Shown: positions 23,934 through 32,687 of the stretch, piece after piece | Layout: each line of letters begins with the position of its first letter | Numbering within the stretch: position 1 is the stretch's first letter | Source: Igneacidithiobacillus copahuensis | GTDB lineage: Bacteria > Pseudomonadota > Gammaproteobacteria > Acidithiobacillales > Acidithiobacillaceae | Reading direction: 5' to 3' | Assembly (NCBI RefSeq): GCF_018854015.1 | Contig: NZ_JAAXYO010000048.1 | Coordinates: 1 to 64,000, forward strand | DNA length: 64,000 bases | Notes under the pieces: model-generated | What the model was told of the DNA's origin: nothing | The model's input: only the letters and a program-made list of their open reading frames with translations | Databases searched by the model: none | Program-made: the position numbers and the translations under genes

Positions 23934-26900
23934 AGCGATTGCGTTGCGGCAAACGCGGGCTGTGGATAATTCGTTCTATGCTACGCAATACTTGGTCACC
24001 GGCACTCTGGAGGGTAGAGATATCGCCAGCCGAACCCCTTGCCAGGGCCGTGGTAATGCGTTCGAGTTGTCGATGATATTCCACGTGGGCCTGCAGTACC
24101 TCTTCCCTGCCGACAAACGGAAAAGCAGACAGGCGAGCGTGGATGGGACATTGGCTTCCGGACCAGGGCGCCAAGCGTAAAAACCAGGCCGGATTCAAGC
24201 TCACCAGGGCGAAGATGGTCTTCTGATAGTCGATAATCTCGGCGTAGAGCTGCAACAAATCATAATCCGTTGTCGCAGACCGCGGGCGCACGCCTGAACG
24301 CTCTCGCAACCAAGCAGGAATAGCCTCGGCAAACATGGGGCGAGCAATGGCAAAGCCCTGCAGCAGAGGCACCTGCATCAGGCGCAAGACGTTGCGAATG
24401 GTCTGGTTTTCCACCCCTTCCACGATGACTTCCAGCCCCTGCGATTGCCCCAGGTCGAGCAGGGCGCGCAGAAAGTGCAGATCGTTTGGATTCTCGCTCA
24501 GGTGCAGCACAAAGGCCTGGTCGATCTTGATCTTGTCTACCGGTAGCTCTTTCAGATAGAGAAGGGAGGCATAGCCTGTTCCGACATCATCCAGGCCAAC
24601 ACGGTATCCAAGCGACTGCAGACTGCGAATCGACTGCGCGGTGAAGTCGAGCAACAACAACTCTTCACTCTCGAGTATTTCCAGCACCAGATGTCTGGCC
24701 GGGACGGCGCAATCCGCGAGCAGTTCCTGCAGCCTTTGCAGGCCGCGCTCACTTGCCAGAAAACCCGGGGGGATATTCAGTGCGATCCACAGATGGATTC
24801 CTTGGCCTTGCCACTCTTCCCAGTCCTTGCTGAGCTGAGCAAGGACCAATTTGGTGAGAGTCCATTGATCCTCTGGAGACAGGAAGGGCAGGAAATCTCC
24901 CGGCGATATCGCCCTCTCTGCGCCGGCAAGTCGTGCCAGGGCCTCAACACCGACAATCCGATCTTGCAGCTGATCCAGAATTGGCTGGTACTGCAGAAGT
25001 AGCTGGCCATCCCGCAACAACGCCTGAATCTGGCGCCGCTCGTTCGCTTTGTCATCGGCGAAGAAAGACCAGAAGAAATCCCGTATCTTTTTGTTTTCTT
25101 TGGCTTCGTACAGGGCGTGATCGGCCTGGCGCAGGAGTAGGTCGGCATCTCCGGGGGTCACATCCGGCTGCGGGTAAAACGTGATCCCAGCGCTCAGACG
25201 AACATAGATCGTCGGCAGATCGGAGAGAAAATAGGGCTGTGCCAAGGTTTCGCCAATCTTCTCTAAAATGGAATGGATTTGCTCGCGGCTTTGCAAGCTG
25301 TCCCAAACCAGAACGAACTCATCCCCCCCGAGTCGGGCCAGATGATCGCTCTGCCGTAAGGAAGAATGAAGGCGATTGGCGACCTCTTGCAACAAGAGAT
25401 CCCCGGCTGCGTGACCGTACTGATCGTTCACCGGTTTGAAGTCGTCGAGGTCCAGTACCGCCAAGGCGAGCAAACCGTCATTACGCCGTGCACGGGCCAT
25501 GGCCGGCTGTAGAAATTCGGTAAGCCCGCGTCGATTCGCCAGACCCGTGAGGGCATCATGACGCGCGAGATGGCTCTGCCGTTGCCGTTCTTCCGACAAC
25601 TGTCCCTTCAGATGAATTTCATCCAAAGCATGTCCAACCAGCAATGCCACGCGCTGCAACACCTCGATGATCTCCTCGTTGAACAAGTGCGCTCGATCGC
25701 TGATGACGTTCAGCATCGCCCAGCGTTCTTCGCGATGATAGATAGGCAAAGTAGCGACGGAATGCCAATGATTCTCTCGGGCTTGAGCAAACCAGGCAGC
25801 ATTTTCCCCCAACGCGCCCAAATAATCCTGGACCGCCAGGAATCTGTCCTCACGCCAGGCACGCGAGGTAAAAGATTGCCCGTCCGGCACATCGTCCGGG
25901 TGGATCGTCCAACGCCGCTGCAGAATCCACTCGACATTGTGTCCAGCCAAGGCCAGCGCCTGAAACACGCCTGCGGCATCTGGACGTATGATGAAGGCCG
26001 CATTGAACAAGGTACTCCGGATCAGCTCATCGCAGATGGCACGAAGCATCTGCGGTGCCTCGCGAGCACGCAGGGCAATGTCACCGCTCACCAGCATAGT
26101 CTTCTGGAGCGTTCGAATATCCTCCAGCTCCCGCGCCACCTGACGCTGGCGGAGAAAAGCCGCAAGGTCGGCGCTCAAGCGTTCCAACAGCTCATTGATT
26201 TCCGCCGGGAAGGCGGTATCGACGTAGCGATAGAGGGCCAGCACGCCGGCGCTACCATCGGGCCAGGTGAAAGGCGAATAGATACCACCCCCCATGCGGT
26301 ATTGCTGAATCAGGTCTGCCCACGGCGCAAAGAGCGGATCGTCGCTGGAAAACAGCATGGTGCGCTGGCTTTCGATAGCCCGTCCGGCAGGGGATTGCGG
26401 CACTCCCGCACGGGCATGGCAAGGCAGCACCACCCGTGCCAAGGGTGCGGCGAGAGGCCCGGCCGCTGCCGTCAACTCGATGCGGTTCTCGTCTTCCTGA
26501 ACATGCCCGATCCATACGGCAGCAAGTGGCATTCGGGAGGCCAGGATAGCGCAGAACTGTTCCAGTATCTGCGGTAACCCCGGCACTGCCGGAGCGGAGA
26601 ACAAGCGGTTGATCTCGGTAACCGATTGCAGAAAGGCATCGCGCACCTGTAGCTCGCGATTGCGCTGCCGCAAGTCCTGGGAGTTCACGAAGACCCGCCG
26701 CTCCAGATCGCGATTCAAGCGCTCCAAGGCCACACGGGCCGCGCTCCGTTCTGCAATCATAGCCCCGGCGAGCAATCCTATCACCTCAAGAACCAGGCCA
26801 ATGATCAGGGCCAACCCTTCTGGCAGAATCAGTTGGTTATGTTCATACGGACCAAATCCTCGGCTGGTCCCCAGCAAGGCCAGCAGAAAACTCAGAAACG

Positions 26901-27759
26901 CCAACGGGTAAACCAACTGCACCGGGTATTGGGATAACATCCAGATGAACGGCAGGACCAGGAACACCACGCCTGCCTCCGGCAGACTATTGGCGGAAAA
27001 ATGCTGAAAAAAGAGCGCAACCGCAATGGCCAGCGTCGGCAGGGCAAGCAACAGAAAACTACGCGGAAAGCGCCATGGCACCTGGCTGTGCCCGTGCAAT
27101 ACCACCAACGCTACCCCAACGATATTCAGAAAGGTTGCCGTTTGGGCGAGGGTCCAGTAAATAAGCATGTGCCACGAGGACAACCCAGCCACAAGGGTCA
27201 GAAGTTTGCTGCCGGCAAGCAACCAGGCGGCGCCGAGGAAAGCAGGGACCAGGCAGAAGAGCAGTAGAAAGCTGAGCGCCTGGCGAACATTGCCGAAACC
27301 CCGCCAATCGGGGCTGGCGCGATATAGCAGCCAGCGCCCCAGCCACGGGGCCAGGATACCGCCCAGGTCGGCCCATAGGGCAATGGGCATGGGATAATGC
27401 AAAGAGATCAAATTGAGGCAAATGCGCGCCAGCAGCAGCCCGGGAATCACCCGCGGTCCCCAGGCCAGAATGCCGTAGGCGATCACCCCCTCGGCGGGCC
27501 ATATGGGCCAGTATTGGCTTGACAAGACGTCGTGAAAAAGCAAGCCGGCAAACGCTCCCGCCAGAACGGTTGCCAAAAACAGCCAGACGTTTATCCACCA
27601 CAGTCGCCGCGCGGAGATCGAAGAATCCGCGACCGGTAGGCGAATTTCCGTGAGCAAAGCTGCATCGGAGTCCGCCTTCAAGGCGAGAGTTCCTGCAGTC
27701 CGCTGGATAGAAGCCTCAACCTCCGGGGGCATCGCGGCGCTCTGCCCGAATGGCATCAT
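23920..27759 (-). CDS. MASE1-GAF-GAF-GGDEF-EAL protein
   Basis: A 1279-residue c-di-GMP protein. About 8 membrane segments (about 50-350) with WPAEGV form a MASE1-type sensor. A coiled linker and two GAF domains follow (about 385-540 and 555-715); the second resembles the GAF of the cyclase at 1178-3232. GGDEF (about residue 811) has a preceding RxxD site (RQSD). EAL (about 915-1155) keeps EALARL, VLEILES, DDVGTGYASL, IKIDQ and VVEGVEN. The last 110 residues match the tails of both neighbours. Both catalytic signatures look functional. It overlaps the upstream EAL gene by 44 bases. Confidence 0.88.
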   Translation of the reverse strand: MMPFGQSAAMPPEVEASIQRTAGTLALKADSDAALLTEIRLPVADSSISARRLWWINVWLFLATVLAGAFAGLLFHDVLSSQYWPIWPAEGVIAYGILAWGPRVIPGLLLARICLNLISLHYPMPIALWADLGGILAPWLGRWLLYRASPDWRGFGNVRQALSFLLLFCLVPAFLGAAWLLAGSKLLTLVAGLSSWHMLIYWTLAQTATFLNIVGVALVVLHGHSQVPWRFPRSFLLLALPTLAIAVALFFQHFSANSLPEAGVVFLVLPFIWMLSQYPVQLVYPLAFLSFLLALLGTSRGFGPYEHNQLILPEGLALIIGLVLEVIGLLAGAMIAERSAARVALERLNRDLERRVFVNSQDLRQRNRELQVRDAFLQSVTEINRLFSAPAVPGLPQILEQFCAILASRMPLAAVWIGHVQEDENRIELTAAAGPLAAPLARVVLPCHARAGVPQSPAGRAIESQRTMLFSSDDPLFAPWADLIQQYRMGGGIYSPFTWPDGSAGVLALYRYVDTAFPAEINELLERLSADLAAFLRQRQVARELEDIRTLQKTMLVSGDIALRAREAPQMLRAICDELIRSTLFNAAFIIRPDAAGVFQALALAGHNVEWILQRRWTIHPDDVPDGQSFTSRAWREDRFLAVQDYLGALGENAAWFAQARENHWHSVATLPIYHREERWAMLNVISDRAHLFNEEIIEVLQRVALLVGHALDEIHLKGQLSEERQRQSHLARHDALTGLANRRGLTEFLQPAMARARRNDGLLALAVLDLDDFKPVNDQYGHAAGDLLLQEVANRLHSSLRQSDHLARLGGDEFVLVWDSLQSREQIHSILEKIGETLAQPYFLSDLPTIYVRLSAGITFYPQPDVTPGDADLLLRQADHALYEAKENKKIRDFFWSFFADDKANERRQIQALLRDGQLLLQYQPILDQLQDRIVGVEALARLAGAERAISPGDFLPFLSPEDQWTLTKLVLAQLSKDWEEWQGQGIHLWIALNIPPGFLASERGLQRLQELLADCAVPARHLVLEILESEELLLLDFTAQSIRSLQSLGYRVGLDDVGTGYASLLYLKELPVDKIKIDQAFVLHLSENPNDLHFLRALLDLGQSQGLEVIVEGVENQTIRNVLRLMQVPLLQGFAIARPMFAEAIPAWLRERSGVRPRSATTDYDLLQLYAEIIDYQKTIFALVSLNPAWFLRLAPWSGSQCPIHARLSAFPFVGREEVLQAHVEYHRQLERITTALARGSAGDISTLQSAGDQVLRSIERIIHSPRLPQRNRYAQV

Positions 27760-28894
27760 AGAGTATTGCCTGTAGTCGCCCCTCGGTTTCCGATATCTGT
27801 TGATGGACCGACATACTGTGCTGACGATTCCGGACCCCGTTCAGCAATGCCGCATAGGCATCCAGCACCGGGGCGCTGGCCTGGCACGGATGGGCACGGA
27901 GGTAATCCAATAGGGGGCACTCGTCCAGATACTTGATCAGGGATGAGACATCGTGGTTGTTTTGCAGGCTGTACATCAGGGGACGGCGGAGTACATGGGC
28001 CGCGTAGGCCCCCAAAAGTGAGCCGGGGGTGGCGCTGTGAGAGGGCCGCGCGTGGTCTCGGGCGAAGGCCACAAACGCCTCGGCCGGCATGGGACGGGAA
28101 ATGGCATAGCCCTGCACAAGATCCTGCTGCAGTTGCGCTACCGCATCAAGGATCGTGGCGGTCTCTACTCCCTCGACAATCAGGGTGGCGCCCAACCCGT
28201 CGGCCAGAAACTTCATACTTTGCAAAAAGGCCATGATTTTCGGCTCCCGCTCAAGGTCGCGAACCAGTTCCTGGTCGAGCTTGATTTTCTGGATGGGCAG
28301 GTTTTTCAGGCGCAGCAAAGAAGAATAGGCACTACCAATATCATCCAGGGCAATGTTTGCCCCCGTATCGCGCAGCGCCTGTAAACGACGTACTGCGATA
28401 TCACCCTGCAAAAAGTCGCCGCTCTCCAGGAGTTCCAGCGTAATCCGCTGCGGAGTGATCGAGGTGCCGCCAAGCACCCCCAGAAAACAGGGCACGCAGT
28501 CCTGATCCTCCATGAAGTCGGGATCTACATTGAAGGACAAGTCGAGAGAGATACCCTTGGCATCCAGCGTTTCCAGCAGGGTGATGCCAGCCAGGAGCAT
28601 CTGCCGGCTGAGCTCCCGCCGTTGCGCCAGAGAAAGAGAAGGGAGAAATTGCATGGGCGACAAGATTTCTCCGCTGCTCGCTCGCACGCGCGCCAGCGCC
28701 TCGACGCCAACGATACGTTCCTGATACACGGAGTAGATCGGCTGAAAATAGGCCAGCACGTCTTCGGGAAATCGCCAGTTGCAGCTCCCCCCCGGAAGCA
28801 AAAATACGGCCTCCAGAATCTGATTACTGCAGGCCTGATTGGATCCCTTGCAAACCGGAGTAACGCCTGAAAAAACACTACAGTCATTAAACAT
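27716..28894 (-). CDS. EAL-domain c-di-GMP phosphodiesterase
   Basis: A 392-residue soluble protein: a short Cys-containing N-terminus, an EAL domain (about 45-285) and a helical C-terminal region (about 290-392). Catalytic residues are present: EALARV, Asn in SFNVD, LELLES, the DD pair in LDDIGSAYSSL, KIKLDQ and VEGVET. No GGDEF, so it should only hydrolyse c-di-GMP. The C-terminal region is related to those of the next two genes. It is the first gene of the three-gene operon; the ATG lacks a strong ribosome binding site. Confidence 0.87.
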   Translation of the reverse strand: MFNDCSVFSGVTPVCKGSNQACSNQILEAVFLLPGGSCNWRFPEDVLAYFQPIYSVYQERIVGVEALARVRASSGEILSPMQFLPSLSLAQRRELSRQMLLAGITLLETLDAKGISLDLSFNVDPDFMEDQDCVPCFLGVLGGTSITPQRITLELLESGDFLQGDIAVRRLQALRDTGANIALDDIGSAYSSLLRLKNLPIQKIKLDQELVRDLEREPKIMAFLQSMKFLADGLGATLIVEGVETATILDAVAQLQQDLVQGYAISRPMPAEAFVAFARDHARPSHSATPGSLLGAYAAHVLRRPLMYSLQNNHDVSSLIKYLDECPLLDYLRAHPCQASAPVLDAYAALLNGVRNRQHSMSVHQQISETEGRLQAILYDAIRAERRDAPGG

Positions 28895-28963
28895 TTAGAA
28901 GCGCCACTCTTCCCAGTATGATATCAGTCGCCAGACCCCAGAGCCAGCTCCCCCATACCAATT

Positions 28964-28991
28964 ACTATAGTCGAAAAACGTGATTCAGCAA
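28964..28991 (-). promoter_or_regulatory. Putative sigma-70 promoter of the c-di-GMP operon
   Basis: On the minus strand TTGCTG (28986-28991) and TATAGT (28964-28969) are spaced by 16 bases, about 70 bases before the EAL gene start. The -35 lies in the loop of the argC terminator hairpin and the spacer contains that terminator's T tract. Confidence 0.5.
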
Positions 28992-29006
28992 GCTTACATC
29001 ACGCTT
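28973..29006 (-). terminator. Rho-independent terminator of argC
   Basis: Minus strand: CGTGAT and ATCACG form a stem with a 13-base loop, extendable outward by a G-U and A-T pairs, followed by TTTTT. It starts about 45 bases after the argC stop. The moderate stem makes partial read-through possible. Confidence 0.65.
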
Positions 29007-29050
29007 TTAAAATAGATGGTACATGGCGTAACTTTTTTGATAATTTACGG

Positions 29051-30085
29051 CTATGGTAAGAGCGGGATTTGCGCTAATCCCAGGTTTTCTGGCCAGGCAA
29101 AGAGTACATTCAGGTTTTGCACCGCCTGCCCGGCGGCACCCTTCACCAAATTATCGATAGCCGAGAGGACCACCACTTGCCCCGGGCGTGGCTGGTGCAG
29201 GGCAATGCGGCAAACATTGGCGCCGCGCACCGTCCGGGTACTGGGATGCTCGCCGAAGGGCAGCACGTCGACAAAGGGTTCTTGCGCATAACGCTGCGCA
29301 AAGAGGTCCTGCAATGCTTCGTTGCTCATCGGCTTGTGCAACCGGCCATAGAGGGTCGCGTGAATACCGCGGATCATCGGCATCAGATGCGGCGTGAACT
29401 GGACTTGGATATCTGCGCCCGCGATCCGGCTCAGAGTCTCCTCGATTTCGGGACGGTGGCGGTGCCCACTCACGCCATAAGCAGTTACGCTATCGGCGCT
29501 TTCCGGCAAGATCAGGCCCAGACGGGCCGTGCGGCCAGCGCCACTCACCCCGGACTTGCAATCGGCAATCAAGCCGCCTGCTTCCAGCAGGCCCGCCTCC
29601 AGCAGCGGGGCAAAGCCCAAGGTAACCGCCGTCGGGTAGCAGCCAGGATTGGCGACCAGGCGACTACCGCGGATTTCGTCGCGAAAGAGCTCTGGCAAGC
29701 CGTAACTGGCCTGCGGCAGAAGCGCGGGACTGGAGTGCTCCTGATGGTACCACTCCGCAAAGAGTGCAGCATCGGAAAGACGGAAATCGGCGCTAAGGTC
29801 GATCAGTCTGACCCCCGCTGCCAGAAGCTCAGGCGCCATTTCCATGGCCACACCATGGGGAGTGGCAAAGAATATCACATCCAGACCCTGGAGATCCTTG
29901 CCGGAAACCGCGGAAAATTTTAGATCGGTATGCCCACGCAAACTGGGGAACAGACCATCGACCCGCTGCCCTGCTTCGCCTCGGGAGGTAATAACAGCGA
30001 CTTCGACTTCCGGATGCGGCAACAGTAAGCGCAGGAGCTCGACGCCCGTGTACCCGGTACCACCTACTATACCGACGCGAATCAT
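29051..30085 (-). CDS. argC: N-acetyl-gamma-glutamyl-phosphate reductase
   Basis: Third step of arginine synthesis: NADPH-dependent reduction of N-acetylglutamyl phosphate to the semialdehyde. A 344-residue protein with the nucleotide-binding GGTGYTGVELLRLL at the N-terminus, the catalytic Cys in VANPGCYPTA (about residue 149) and GHRHRPEIEE. GGGGGA lies 7 bases before the ATG. It follows rpsI on the same strand, separated by a terminator hairpin, with almost no room for its own promoter, so it may depend on read-through. Confidence 0.96.
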   Translation of the reverse strand: MIRVGIVGGTGYTGVELLRLLLPHPEVEVAVITSRGEAGQRVDGLFPSLRGHTDLKFSAVSGKDLQGLDVIFFATPHGVAMEMAPELLAAGVRLIDLSADFRLSDAALFAEWYHQEHSSPALLPQASYGLPELFRDEIRGSRLVANPGCYPTAVTLGFAPLLEAGLLEAGGLIADCKSGVSGAGRTARLGLILPESADSVTAYGVSGHRHRPEIEETLSRIAGADIQVQFTPHLMPMIRGIHATLYGRLHKPMSNEALQDLFAQRYAQEPFVDVLPFGEHPSTRTVRGANVCRIALHQPRPGQVVVLSAIDNLVKGAAGQAVQNLNVLFAWPENLGLAQIPLLP

Positions 30086-30106
30086 GATGTCGTCCCCCGA
30101 ACAAAT

Positions 30107-30129
30107 AGAAAAGCCGCCCGAAGGCGGCT
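30107..30129 (-). terminator. Rho-independent terminator of rplM-rpsI
   Basis: Minus strand: AGCCGCC and GGCGGCT form a 7-bp stem closed by a TTCG tetraloop and followed by a short T run. It lies 19 bases after the rpsI stop and ends about 20 bases before the argC start. Confidence 0.8.
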
Positions 30130-30148
30130 GGACCGAGCGCGATATCCC

Positions 30149-30535
30149 TCAGCGCTTGGAGAACTGGTGGCTGCGCCGCGCCTTGTGCTTGCCAACCTTC
30201 TTACGCTCCACCTCGCGTGCGTCACGGGTCACGAAACCCGCACTACGCAGAGGACGCCGCAGGGTCTCATCGTAAGCCATCAGGGCACGGGTGATGCCAT
30301 GACGAATCGCACCCGCCTGACCACTGGCGCCACCGCCGCTGACGTTGACAAGGATATCGAACTGGCTGCCGTTACCGGTCAACTCCAGGGGCTGCAGCAC
30401 GATCATGCGCGAGGTTTCGCGACCAAAATACTCTTCCAGACTGCGCTTGTTGATGCTGATCTTACCACTGCCGCGCCGCAGGTAGACACGCGCGGTAGCA
30501 CTCTTGCGACGACCGGTACCGTAATACTGTTCCAT
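30149..30535 (-). CDS. rpsI: 30S ribosomal protein S9
   Basis: A 128-residue S9 protein, recognised from YYGTGRRKSATARV at the start, GGGASGQAGAIRHGI in the middle and the very basic C-terminal tail ending in SKR, which reaches towards tRNA in the P site. It lies 12 bases after rplM, the standard L13-S9 operon. Confidence 0.98.
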   Translation of the reverse strand: MEQYYGTGRRKSATARVYLRRGSGKISINKRSLEEYFGRETSRMIVLQPLELTGNGSQFDILVNVSGGGASGQAGAIRHGITRALMAYDETLRRPLRSAGFVTRDAREVERKKVGKHKARRSHQFSKR

Positions 30536-30547
30536 ACGAAATCCGCC

Positions 30548-30976
30548 TTAGAATTGCAGGGGTTGGGGCTGCTGCGCCGCGTGCGGGTGCTGCGCGCCGG
30601 TGTAGACCTTGAGTTTACGATACATCGCTCGCCCCAAGGGATTCTTGGGAAGCATGCCCTTGACGGCGATCTCGATGACTCGCTCTGGGTGCGTCTCCAT
30701 CATTTTCTCAAAAGACGCGCTCTTCAGGTTGCCGACGTAACCGGTGTGTCGATAATACATCTTATCCTTGGCCTTGTTGCCAGTCACCGCGATTTTGTCG
30801 GCATTGATGACGACAATGTAATCGCCGATGTCGGCATGTGGAGTGTACTCCGGCTTGTGCTTGCCGCGCAGGCGCTTGGCAATTTCCGCGGAAAGACGGC
30901 CAAGGACCTTGTCCGTGGCATCGACAACAAACCAATCCCCTTGTACTTCATGAGATTTGGCAGAATAGGTTTTCAT
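30548..30976 (-). CDS. rplM: 50S ribosomal protein L13
   Basis: A 142-residue L13 protein with DATDKVLGRLSAEIAKRLRGK near residue 20 and the MLPKNPLGRAMYRKLKVY block. L13 binds 23S rRNA early in assembly. The ATG has CGGAG 5 bases upstream and a good promoter about 60 bases before it. First gene of the rplM-rpsI pair. Confidence 0.98.
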   Translation of the reverse strand: MKTYSAKSHEVQGDWFVVDATDKVLGRLSAEIAKRLRGKHKPEYTPHADIGDYIVVINADKIAVTGNKAKDKMYYRHTGYVGNLKSASFEKMMETHPERVIEIAVKGMLPKNPLGRAMYRKLKVYTGAQHPHAAQQPQPLQF

Positions 30977-31012
30977 GCAGCACTCCGCTCTACCTGTACG
31001 TCAAGGCGCGAG

Positions 31013-31041
31013 AGGATAAAGTGAAGCACCGCCCCTGTCAA
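31013..31041 (-). promoter_or_regulatory. Strong sigma-70 promoter of rplM-rpsI
   Basis: Minus strand: consensus TTGACA (31036-31041), 17-base spacer, TATCCT (31013-31018), giving a leader of about 30 bases before the rplM ATG. The near-consensus match fits a highly expressed ribosomal operon. Confidence 0.8.
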
Positions 31042-31071
31042 TAAAAATCTGCCCACAGCGAGGAAGCGCCC

Positions 31072-31419
31072 TCAGCGCATAGCGGCTTCGACTTCCTTGG
31101 CAAAGGCAGGATTTTTCTGTGTCTCCTGCAACATGCTGGAATATTGTTCCGCCGTCAGGTGATGACTCGCCAAAATGCCATTCACCTTGTCCATGTAGGA
31201 TTTCTTCATCGCCTGCTTCTGCGCGTCTGTGACCCCAGGCTTGTTGATCGCGGCATGGACCTGTTCGTTCAATGGCTTGATCTGCTCTGCGGCCCGGGCA
31301 AAGTCCTGAACCTGCCCGGCTGTAGCGGCTAACGCGGGAACACTGACAAGGCCAGCAAGGCCCAGGAATACGACGCCAAGGATGCCCGCGCGTAGCGACG
31401 AAATGGATACATTCTGCAT
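31072..31419 (-). CDS. Small secreted helical protein of unknown function
   Basis: A 115-residue protein with a signal peptide (about 1-32, PALA cut site). The mature part is helical and charged, with the segment FARAAEQIKPLNEQV. It has some likeness to the DUF4168 family of small secreted proteins, but I do not claim membership. The ATG at 31419 has GGAGGAG 7 bases upstream; the frame is open to 31446. It lies between folB and rplM on the same strand; the role is unknown. Confidence 0.65.
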   Translation of the reverse strand: MQNVSISSLRAGILGVVFLGLAGLVSVPALAATAGQVQDFARAAEQIKPLNEQVHAAINKPGVTDAQKQAMKKSYMDKVNGILASHHLTAEQYSSMLQETQKNPAFAKEVEAAMR

Positions 31420-31505
31420 CTGCTTTCTCCTCCCAAACAGTAACAATAATAAACCGGTATATCAGCAAGTTACGTTAGTTTTCCGATACTCTTGACAACA
31501 CCCTA

Positions 31506-31521
31506 CCCCCTCAGCAGGGGG
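31506..31521 (-). other. GC-rich hairpin after folB
   Basis: CCCCCT and AGGGGG pair around a 4-base loop, about 48 bases beyond the folB stop. There is no T tract, so it is at best a weak terminator or pause site. Confidence 0.3.
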
Positions 31522-31568
31522 ATTGCAAGCACGCGGGTGAGATCGCTTGACCCCAGCTCCGCTGGCAG

Positions 31569-31934
31569 TCAACTGACAGTCTGTAGCGTTCCCCGCTCGA
31601 TGCGTACGCCCACGTCGCGGGTACCGCGTACCGCCGCCGGTTTGTGCACACTTACCCGCACCCAGGACGCGCCGAAGTCCTCGCGCACCATACGCGCAAG
31701 GGTTTCCGCCACGGTCTCCACCAACTGTGTTTCCGTTGCTTCCAGATATTCGACAATACGGTCACAAACAGTTTGGTAGTTGATGGTGGCGTTCACCCTG
31801 TCACTCGCGGCAGCCCGCGCTGCGTCTGCGGCAATTTCCAGGTCGATCAGGACCGTCTGCGGCACCTCACGCTCCCAGTCGTAGATACCAATTCGGGTCT
31901 GGACCTTGAGTTCGCGCACGAAAAGGATATCCAT
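31569..31934 (-). CDS. folB: Dihydroneopterin aldolase
   Basis: Cleaves 7,8-dihydroneopterin in folate synthesis. A 121-residue protein with the family's IGIYDWEREVPQTV at about residue 16, the INYQTVCDRI segment and the catalytic Lys in the VSVHKPAAV block. GGAGAG lies 4 bases before the ATG. It is divergent from plsY, a very common proteobacterial arrangement. Confidence 0.96.
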   Translation of the reverse strand: MDILFVRELKVQTRIGIYDWEREVPQTVLIDLEIAADAARAAASDRVNATINYQTVCDRIVEYLEATETQLVETVAETLARMVREDFGASWVRVSVHKPAAVRGTRDVGVRIERGTLQTVS

Positions 31935-31980
31935 GGACTCTCCATTCTGTTGCCGGGCAAAGCCTGTTCTTCGCCAGCGA

Positions 31981-32643
31981 ATGCTTTATGATACCGCTTT
32001 CTCCGGCGGCTGCCATGCACTGAGAGACCCAGTTTTGCTATTTTTCTCTTCCTGGCTAGTCCTGTTGTGGTGTCTGGCCGCGTATCTTGTCGGTTCCCTC
32101 GCCACGGCCATCTTTGTCAGCCGTGCCTTGGGACTGCCTGATCCGCGACAGGCTGGTTCGCACAATCCTGGGGCGACTAATGTACTGCGCCTGGGCGGGA
32201 GGAAGGCGGCGGCATTGACCTTGCTCGGGGATCTGTGCAAAGGCTTGCTGCCGGTCCTGGCGGCTCGTCTGGCAGGATTGCCGGCATGGGCCGTGGCCCT
32301 GGTGGCCTTGGCGACCTTCCTCGGCCACCTCTATCCCCTCTATTTCGGTTTTCGCGGCGGCAAGGGTGTAGCCACGACCCTGGGCATTCTGTTGGCCATC
32401 GCTCCGCTGTTGGGCCTCGCCACCCTAGCCACCTGGTTACTGGTATTTGCCGTCAGCCGGGTGTCCTCGCTTGCCGCACTCAGCGCCACAGTTGCGGCAC
32501 CGGCCTATGCCTGGTTCCTGCTGCCACAGCCCAGCCTACGCGGGCTCGTTTTGGTGCTGGCGCTTTGGGTACTCTGGCGTCATCGCAGCAACATTCAGCG
32601 TCTGCGCAGTGGAGAGGAACGAGCGTTCCGACGGCGCCAATAA
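31981..32643 (+). CDS. plsY: Acyl-phosphate glycerol-3-phosphate acyltransferase PlsY
   Basis: Makes lysophosphatidic acid from acyl-phosphate and glycerol 3-phosphate at the inner membrane, the first step of phospholipid synthesis. Several membrane segments carry the family motifs GSHNPGATNVLR, GHLYPLYFGFRGGKGVATT and a terminal RHRSNIQRL. The start is uncertain: the ATG at 31981 gives 220 residues, but a TTG at 32035 with GAGAGA 7 bases upstream gives 202, closer to the family, and a TATGAT box at 31987-31992 would put transcription start after the ATG. The gene ends at the edge of the speD terminator. Confidence 0.94.
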   Translation: MLYDTAFSGGCHALRDPVLLFFSSWLVLLWCLAAYLVGSLATAIFVSRALGLPDPRQAGSHNPGATNVLRLGGRKAAALTLLGDLCKGLLPVLAARLAGLPAWAVALVALATFLGHLYPLYFGFRGGKGVATTLGILLAIAPLLGLATLATWLLVFAVSRVSSLAALSATVAAPAYAWFLLPQPSLRGLVLVLALWVLWRHRSNIQRLRSGEERAFRRRQ

Positions 32644-32668
32644 AAAAAGGCACCTCGACGAGGTGCCT
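32642..32668 (-). terminator. Rho-independent terminator of speD
   Basis: AGGCACCTCG and CGAGGTGCCT form a perfect inverted repeat with one central base. On the minus strand it is followed by seven T, placing it as the terminator of speD, 20 bases after its stop. It directly follows the plsY stop and may also help end plsY. Confidence 0.88.
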
Positions 32669-32687
32669 GCGTTTGCGTTGCGAATCC

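Noticed and set aside
28979..29003. CGTGAT-N13-ATCACG considered as a CRP-type operator
   Set aside because: The half-site spacing is too wide for TGTGA-N6-TCACA, and the T run after it on the minus strand fits a terminator better.
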